Below, piece after piece: positions 59,138 through 64,000 of a stretch of DNA of 64,000 nucleotides; position 1 is the first letter of the stretch; every line of letters starts with the position of its first letter. The notes beneath the pieces were generated by a model. That model ran no database searches. It saw only the letters and a list, made by a program, of their open reading frames with translations, and was not told the origin of the DNA. Location of the stretch: the NCBI RefSeq assembly GCF_039537985.1, contig NZ_BAABBN010000004.1, positions 186,001 through 250,000 of the forward strand, written 5' to 3'. Source of the DNA: Litoribacillus peritrichatus (GTDB taxonomy: Bacteria; Pseudomonadota; Gammaproteobacteria; Pseudomonadales; Litoribrevibacteraceae). The position numbers were made by a program, and so were the translations under genes.

Positions 59138-61018
59138 CTATACCTTAAATACATTCAGTCTGTTTTGTTGTTGATCCGCTTGCTCTTCCATATTTTGACA
59201 GTGCATGGTCTGTTCTTTCGCACCGTCGGCAACGATTTGGCTAATGTCGCGTATGTTGGTGGTGTTTCTGTTAATTTCTTCTGTGGTTGCACTTTGCTCT
59301 TCTGCTGCGGCCGCAATTTGAATGTTCATATCTGAAATTTCTGAGATACGATCACGAATGGCCTGAAGTGCTTCATTGGCCTGGCTTGAGATGTCTCGGG
59401 TATCGTTGGCCATGGTTTTACTGTGATTGATCTTTTGTTCGGCTTGTTTCACACCTGAAATTAACTGGTTAATCATGTTCTGAATTTCTTCAGTGGACTG
59501 TTGCGTTCTGGACGCCAGTGCTCGCACCTCATCTGCAACCACAGCAAATCCACGTCCTTGTTCACCGGCTCGGGCGGCTTCGATGGCGGCGTTCAACGCC
59601 AGTAAGTTGGTTTGTTCTGCAATGCCGGTGATAACCGACAAAATGGATTCAATATTACTGCTGTATTCGGCCAGATTATTGATGGTCGAAACAGCCTCTT
59701 CCATGTCACTTGATAATTGGTTAATGGCGCCAGTGGTTTTCGCAACCACTTCTGAACCGTGAGAAGCGGCATCCTGAGCTGAAGAAGCCGAGTCAGCCCC
59801 ACGTTGCGCGTTATCAGCCACTTCATGAGCGGTAGAAGACATTTCACTCATCGCTGTGGCAAGTTGATCCAGTTCCTCCAGTTGTTGTAGGTTGTTGGAC
59901 GCGTTCTGTGCCGCGTGGTTGGTTAAACTGCTGCCATCCCTGACGCCAGAAGAAAGCTGTTTAATTTCAATGATCATTTCCTGTAAATAGCTGATGAAAA
60001 TATTAAATTGCTCCGATACTTTGCCGAACTCGTCGTTGCTGGTGATCGGTAAACGTTCGGTGAGATCCCCTTCTCCCCGGTTAATTTCAATCAATGATTC
60101 GTGCAACTGTTTTAATGGTTTTAACACATGGGTCATGACCGGGAACAGAATAACAGAGCTAATCAGTACCCCTAAAATCGCTGCGATCAGCGCGCGGGTG
60201 CCTATGGTATAGGCGTCAGACATAATGATGTCTTTATCCACGACGACGCCAATCATCCAGTTTGTGCCTTGCAGGTTTTTAAGTGGGTGAAAGGAAACCA
60301 GGGCGGTTTGATCATCCATATCCAGTGTTTGCAGTGTGGTAGTGAGCTTTGGCTTATCCTGAGTGAACAGTTTCGCAATTTTTTGGCCGTTAAGTTTGTT
60401 GTTCGGGTGGCTGATGATGGTGCCGTTGGCATTTAATAAAAATGTGTAACCTGCACCGCCGAAGTTAATGGTGTTCACTGCATCTGATACTGTTTTCAGG
60501 CTCAGGTCACCACCAAACGCACCTTTGAACGTACCGTTGTCTGAGAAGTTGGCAACCACTGAGATCAATATTTCGCCGGTAGAGGCATCGGCGTAGGGGT
60601 CGGTCAATGCGGCTTTGCCATTGGCCGCTTTGGCGACCCCGTACCAAGGGCGCTGACGGGCATCCCAGTTGGCCGGATTCCAGCTTCGGTCATTGGTAAT
60701 GGCTTTTCCATCGGTGTCCAGGCCGCCGAAGATCAATAAAAACTCGTTTTTCAGTATGGGCAAGTTGAACGTTTGCTGAATTCGTTGCTGATTAAAATCG
60801 GCGTCGATACTTTGTGCCATCATATCGATTAAATGAAGCTTGCCGTTGAGCCAGTTAGAGACCTGAAAGCCAAGGGCTGAGCTGGTTTCATTAATATTCT
60901 TTTCTGCTTTCTGGTAGAGGCTGTCTCGGACCGTGACGTACTGTGTCCAGGATAAAATTGAAATGACGAATAAAATGATGACTGCTGAAACAAGAACAAT
61001 CTTTTGGGATACTTTCAT
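59138..61018 (-). CDS. Methyl-accepting chemotaxis protein with dCache sensor
   Basis: A 626-residue transmembrane chemoreceptor. A first helix (about 8-28) is followed by a periplasmic sensor of about 245 residues resembling a double Cache domain (NPANWDARQRPWYGVAKAAN, DPYADASTGEILISV, GAGYTFLLNANGTIISHPN). A second helix lies near 275-295, then HAMP and the signalling hairpin EQTNLLALNAAIEAARAGEQ with GFAVVADEVRALASRTQQ. The sensor family often binds amino acids or other small carboxylates. There is no C-terminal CheR/CheB tether pentapeptide; it ends RLNVFKV. It is convergent with the ABC exporter. Confidence 0.93.
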   Translation of the reverse strand: MKVSQKIVLVSAVIILFVISILSWTQYVTVRDSLYQKAEKNINETSSALGFQVSNWLNGKLHLIDMMAQSIDADFNQQRIQQTFNLPILKNEFLLIFGGLDTDGKAITNDRSWNPANWDARQRPWYGVAKAANGKAALTDPYADASTGEILISVVANFSDNGTFKGAFGGDLSLKTVSDAVNTINFGGAGYTFLLNANGTIISHPNNKLNGQKIAKLFTQDKPKLTTTLQTLDMDDQTALVSFHPLKNLQGTNWMIGVVVDKDIIMSDAYTIGTRALIAAILGVLISSVILFPVMTHVLKPLKQLHESLIEINRGEGDLTERLPITSNDEFGKVSEQFNIFISYLQEMIIEIKQLSSGVRDGSSLTNHAAQNASNNLQQLEELDQLATAMSEMSSTAHEVADNAQRGADSASSAQDAASHGSEVVAKTTGAINQLSSDMEEAVSTINNLAEYSSNIESILSVITGIAEQTNLLALNAAIEAARAGEQGRGFAVVADEVRALASRTQQSTEEIQNMINQLISGVKQAEQKINHSKTMANDTRDISSQANEALQAIRDRISEISDMNIQIAAAAEEQSATTEEINRNTTNIRDISQIVADGAKEQTMHCQNMEEQADQQQNRLNVFKV

Positions 61019-61282
61019 ACTTGCCTTCCTTTACTTCTATACAACTTTAATCAGGCACTATTAAGTCGAGTTGATTTTTTATCTAAGATGAATAAAAAAC
61101 GTCAGTAAACTCAGTGAGTTGTAATGCTTCGATATTAGAATAGTGTTTAAATACTATAGATCATATTTTTTAGTCCGAGCGGGCAAATTTTTGAAACTTG
61201 GGAAGGTGGGGCAAAACGACGGCTAATTACGCTTTTTGTGACCTTAATTTTTATGTGGACAGGAATCAGGAATGTTAATCTC

Positions 61283-62272
61283 ATGAAAAATAGAACCATA
61301 GCTGTTGGGCTGTTATTGCTGGCTCGGATGGGTTCCGCTGAAGAAGCTCAGATTTCGGTGGATGAATGCATCATTAAGAGTGTTGGGGTCGCCGGTCCGG
61401 AAGTGACCGCCAAAGAGATTCGGGACAACTGCCAGCGGCTTGATACGATAGAGGAAGTTGAGGTTCCAAAACGGGTCTTGGTGGAAAAAGCCACCGAAGA
61501 CAACCCTTATGTGATTACAGGGCATCGTCAAAACTATATTTTGCCTGTTTCTTATATGGAAGACCCAAACCAATCGCCGTATAACAATAATTTTTATCCT
61601 GGAGAGGAAGATCCGGTTAAAAATGAAGAGGTCAAGCTTCAGCTGAGCATTAAAGTACCGCTGACCTATTCGGAAGTACTGGTTCCTAATGATGCGGTTT
61701 ACTTTGGTTTTACACTGAAATCATTTTGGCAGTTCTACGCCAGTGAAGTGTCTTCCCCGTTTCGTGAAACCAACTACCGGCCTGAAGTGTATTACGAAGC
61801 GCCAATTCCGAGCCAGTTTTGGGGTGGAACTTTACTTACGCGGGTAGGGATTGAGCACGAATCGAATGGACGTGGTGGTGATTTAAGCCGAAGCTGGAAC
61901 CGGGTGTTTGCTGGTGTGGGCTTTGCGAAGAATGACTGGGGCGTTTATTTACAACCTTGGTGGCGCATTCCTGAAGATGCAAAAGAGATGGAGGATGATG
62001 CCGACGGCGATGACAATCCTGATATCAATAAATACATGGGGTATTACGAACTTCACGGGGTTTATAAACATAACGACTTCGAATTTTCGGCCATGAGCCG
62101 ATTAAATTGGGCTACGGGTTACGGTGCCATTGAGGCGGGCATGAGCTTTCCTTTGTACGGTCGGTTAAGAGGTTTCGTGCAATACTTTAATGGTTACGGT
62201 GAAAGTTTGATTGATTATGATCATCACCAGCAGCGAATTGGCGTTGGTTTTCTGCTGACCGGGCTGTTGTAG
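61283..62272 (+). CDS. pldA: Outer-membrane phospholipase A1 (OmpPLA)
   Basis: A 329-residue outer-membrane beta-barrel phospholipase. After a signal peptide (KNRTIAVGLLLLARMGSA) and a spacer of about 90 residues come the barrel strands. The catalytic His and Ser lie in GIEHESNGRGGDLSRSWNRV, with Asn in SRSWNRV. Other blocks are DGDDNPDINKYMGYYELHG, LNWATGYGAIEAG and YFNGYGESLIDYDHHQQRIG, as in E. coli PldA. It is a calcium-dependent dimer active on phospholipids in the outer leaflet. The long acidic pre-barrel linker is noted. I use the ATG at 61283, because a normal signal peptide starts there; upstream GTG and ATG codons are in frame. Confidence 0.93.
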   Translation: MKNRTIAVGLLLLARMGSAEEAQISVDECIIKSVGVAGPEVTAKEIRDNCQRLDTIEEVEVPKRVLVEKATEDNPYVITGHRQNYILPVSYMEDPNQSPYNNNFYPGEEDPVKNEEVKLQLSIKVPLTYSEVLVPNDAVYFGFTLKSFWQFYASEVSSPFRETNYRPEVYYEAPIPSQFWGGTLLTRVGIEHESNGRGGDLSRSWNRVFAGVGFAKNDWGVYLQPWWRIPEDAKEMEDDADGDDNPDINKYMGYYELHGVYKHNDFEFSAMSRLNWATGYGAIEAGMSFPLYGRLRGFVQYFNGYGESLIDYDHHQQRIGVGFLLTGLL

Positions 62273-62364
62273 CCTCCGGTGCCCGGCTTATTTCTTCAGA
62301 GCATGAACCAAGTAATTTGATTGACTGGCTCATGATCTGAGGAATGGCACGCTTTTCAGCTTTG

Positions 62365-64000
62365 TTAGGCAAAGATGATTGGCCCATAGGCCACCAATAA
62401 CAGGGTTGTACCCATGACCAGCAGTGGCAGTAATAGTCGCTCATTTCGATAATAAAAGCTGTTACCTTCCTTCATGGCCAGTTGCACTTCCTTTTCTCCC
62501 ACCACTTGCCGGGTAAAGACGTGATTGATTGCGACAGGAGGGCTGAGATAACCCAACTCAAAGGCAACCAGGCAAATCATCCAGAAATGCACGGGGTCGA
62601 TGCCATGTTGATAGGCAATAGGCGCTAAGCTGATACTCACTAAAACCAAAGCTCCGAACGGGTCCATTAGCATACCAATGATGACCAGACAGAGTAATAA
62701 AAATGCCATCATTAAATACTGAGAGTCCACAAGGTATGAAAGCCCTTGTTCAAAGCCGCTGAACTCCATGGAGCCGCCGACAGCGTAGGAACTTGCCATG
62801 ATCATCAGTAATGCGCCTATGTGTGGAGTGGACTCGTAAACGGAGGCTCGAACGGGGGTTGCACTGCTTTTTGTCCTTTGATTTGAGTGTTCTGTTGGCG
62901 GGGTGGGATACAGATCTTTTTCGAGTGCAGAGCGCTCCCAAATCAATATTAAGATGACGATGACCGGTAGCAGGAAAGGTGCGGTAAATTCATCAAGGTG
63001 TGCATCCAGCACAAAATGGTAAATCGACAGGGAAAAACCGATGATGACAAAGTAGGGAAAGAGTTGTTGAATGTCAGAAAATTTATCACCGATTGACGTG
63101 TCGGTTTCTTCTTTAGTTGGTTGTGCTGTCGATTCATTGTGTTTTTTAGCTGATCGCAGCAATAAGATGAAGACTGAAAAGACGATTAACGTCAGCGCGA
63201 AGATTTGAGTGCCCCAATAATAAAGTTCATCGGTTACAACTTCTTTGTTCAACATGGCGATGCCGACGATCAATAAACAGGGTCTCAATACCACGCCTGA
63301 ACTTCCTGTCATCGCGGTGACCGCTAAGGCGAGTTGTCGGCGAGTCCCGACGTTCCTCAATTCCTGATAAACCACAGATCCCATCGCAATAATAATGATG
63401 CCCGACGCTCCTGTGTACGCAGTGGGTAGGGCCATAAGCAGAATAGCTACGATTGCCAGTGCCTCGGGAGGAAGTTTCCAGGCACTGAATACCTTAAACA
63501 GCCTTGTTCCGAGTGAACTTTGGCGGAGCAGCATTCCCACCCAGATATACAAGGCAATTTGCAGATAGAGTCCTGAGAGTTCGAACATTTGAGTAAATAA
63601 TATGGCGAGACCGGCAGGGTGACTCTGCGAGATGAAAAAATGGTAGGCGGCACTGAATATCATGTAGCAATAGATGGGAATGGACAGAAATGAGTCTCGT
63701 AGTTTTCCTTGAGGGCGCTGTTTATCAGCGCCAGAAATAAAAAAAGCTGGCAGAGGGCTGAACAGTGCGTAAAGCGAAACTGCAGCAATCATTAAGGCAC
63801 CGACTACTAACACATAGACTATTTCTGGCTGGTCGATCGCGATGCCGGATTTATTTTGTGTTAACAGGTAATCGATGCCAGAAATACAAATCAGGGCGTT
63901 GGCTGTTAATTGAGCGATGGAGGAGAGTCTGTGGTCGGACTCGGTATGCACTGGCCGGAAGCTGATGTGATTATTTTGAATTGTGGCGATGAATACAGTT
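62365..64000 (-). CDS. TRAP-type (DctM-like) transporter permease, 5' end beyond the right edge
   Basis: A membrane protein of at least 528 residues with about 13-14 helices. DctM-like blocks are ALPTAYTGASGIIIIAMGSV, GTRRQLALAVTAMTGSSGVV, LRPCLLIVGIAMLNKEVVTD and MLMDPFGALVLVSISLAP, then ELGYLSPPVAINHVFTRQVV. TRAP large subunits import carboxylates and similar solutes with a periplasmic binding protein. The frame remains open from a GTG at 63951 to the window edge (encoding TVFIATIQNNHISFRP before it), and that GTG has no ribosome site, so the real start is probably outside. The length beyond the usual 430 residues suggests an N-terminal extension or a fused small (DctQ-like) subunit. Confidence 0.82.
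   Translation of the reverse strand, partial: TVFIATIQNNHISFRPVHTESDHRLSSIAQLTANALICISGIDYLLTQNKSGIAIDQPEIVYVLVVGALMIAAVSLYALFSPLPAFFISGADKQRPQGKLRDSFLSIPIYCYMIFSAAYHFFISQSHPAGLAILFTQMFELSGLYLQIALYIWVGMLLRQSSLGTRLFKVFSAWKLPPEALAIVAILLMALPTAYTGASGIIIIAMGSVVYQELRNVGTRRQLALAVTAMTGSSGVVLRPCLLIVGIAMLNKEVVTDELYYWGTQIFALTLIVFSVFILLLRSAKKHNESTAQPTKEETDTSIGDKFSDIQQLFPYFVIIGFSLSIYHFVLDAHLDEFTAPFLLPVIVILILIWERSALEKDLYPTPPTEHSNQRTKSSATPVRASVYESTPHIGALLMIMASSYAVGGSMEFSGFEQGLSYLVDSQYLMMAFLLLCLVIIGMLMDPFGALVLVSISLAPIAYQHGIDPVHFWMICLVAFELGYLSPPVAINHVFTRQVVGEKEVQLAMKEGNSFYYRNERLLLPLLVMGTTLLLVAYGPIIFA

Overview
The window looks like one contiguous piece of chromosome from a Gram-negative, probably marine, gammaproteobacterium. 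The gene families point that way: BolA, TrhO, RsmE, RluA, a Mip/FklB-type lipoprotein FKBP, OmpPLA, a DUF3422 protein, an HAE-type RND pump, wecB/wecC/wecG, an MCP with a large periplasmic sensor and a TRAP-type carrier. I cannot name the genus. I see no IS elements, integrases, CRISPR arrays or rRNA genes. Both window edges cut open reading frames.

Layout. Positions 1-8.3 kb: an edge-truncated unknown gene, a GAF-GAF-HD-GYP cyclic-di-GMP phosphodiesterase, a DUF3422 membrane protein, a DUF1499 lipoprotein divergent from an NCS2 purine permease, a PAS-GGDEF diguanylate cyclase and an alpha/beta hydrolase. Positions 8.4-17.8 kb: bolA, trhO, a candidate structured RNA with its own terminator, rsmE, a muramidase-like orphan, apt, a secreted protein built from thrombospondin-type-3 calcium-binding repeats, a lipoprotein FKBP, and a large membrane protein joining GIDE-like modules to a LemA domain. 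Positions 18-22.8 kb: metY, a three-tRNA cluster (Asn, Pro, Pro) behind a near-consensus promoter, a hydrolase, rluA and a leucine-dehydrogenase-type enzyme.

Positions 22.9-44.4 kb hold the main accessory locus, which makes and exports a cell-surface polysaccharide. On the minus strand are an O-antigen-ligase-like protein and a small secreted protein. A long plus-strand cluster follows: wecB-wecC (UDP-ManNAcA), an AT-rich cassette (two hexapeptide acyltransferases, a flippase-like protein, a polymerase-like protein, a glycosyltransferase), a WecG-family transferase, an EpsL-like beta-barrel, a short OPX (Wza-like) protein, a Wzc-type tyrosine kinase/co-polymerase, a PHP-type phosphatase, a possible VpsP-like protein, a WcaJ-type initiating transferase, a VanZ-like protein, manC, manB and galU. 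Together these supply GDP-mannose, UDP-glucose and UDP-ManNAcA, start the repeat unit on undecaprenyl phosphate, assemble and flip it, polymerise it and export it. The short OPX with a separate barrel suggests a two-part outer-membrane exit.

Positions 44.6-64 kb: a pyruvate-dehydrogenase-type operon (E1 alpha, E1 beta, E2) followed by an AraC-type regulator, a periplasmic solute-binding protein, an RND pump with its fusion protein, tRNA-Thr with promoter and terminator, an ABC1/AarF kinase, a SpoIIAA-like STAS protein, an MsbA-type ABC exporter, an MCP, phospholipase A1 and a TRAP-type permease that runs off the right edge.

The items most worth following up are the structured RNA between trhO and rsmE, the GIDE-LemA fusion, the wec cluster split by an AT-rich cassette with a two-part export route, the TSP3 repeat protein and the orphan muramidase-like gene. 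All identifications come from reading motifs; no database search was run.
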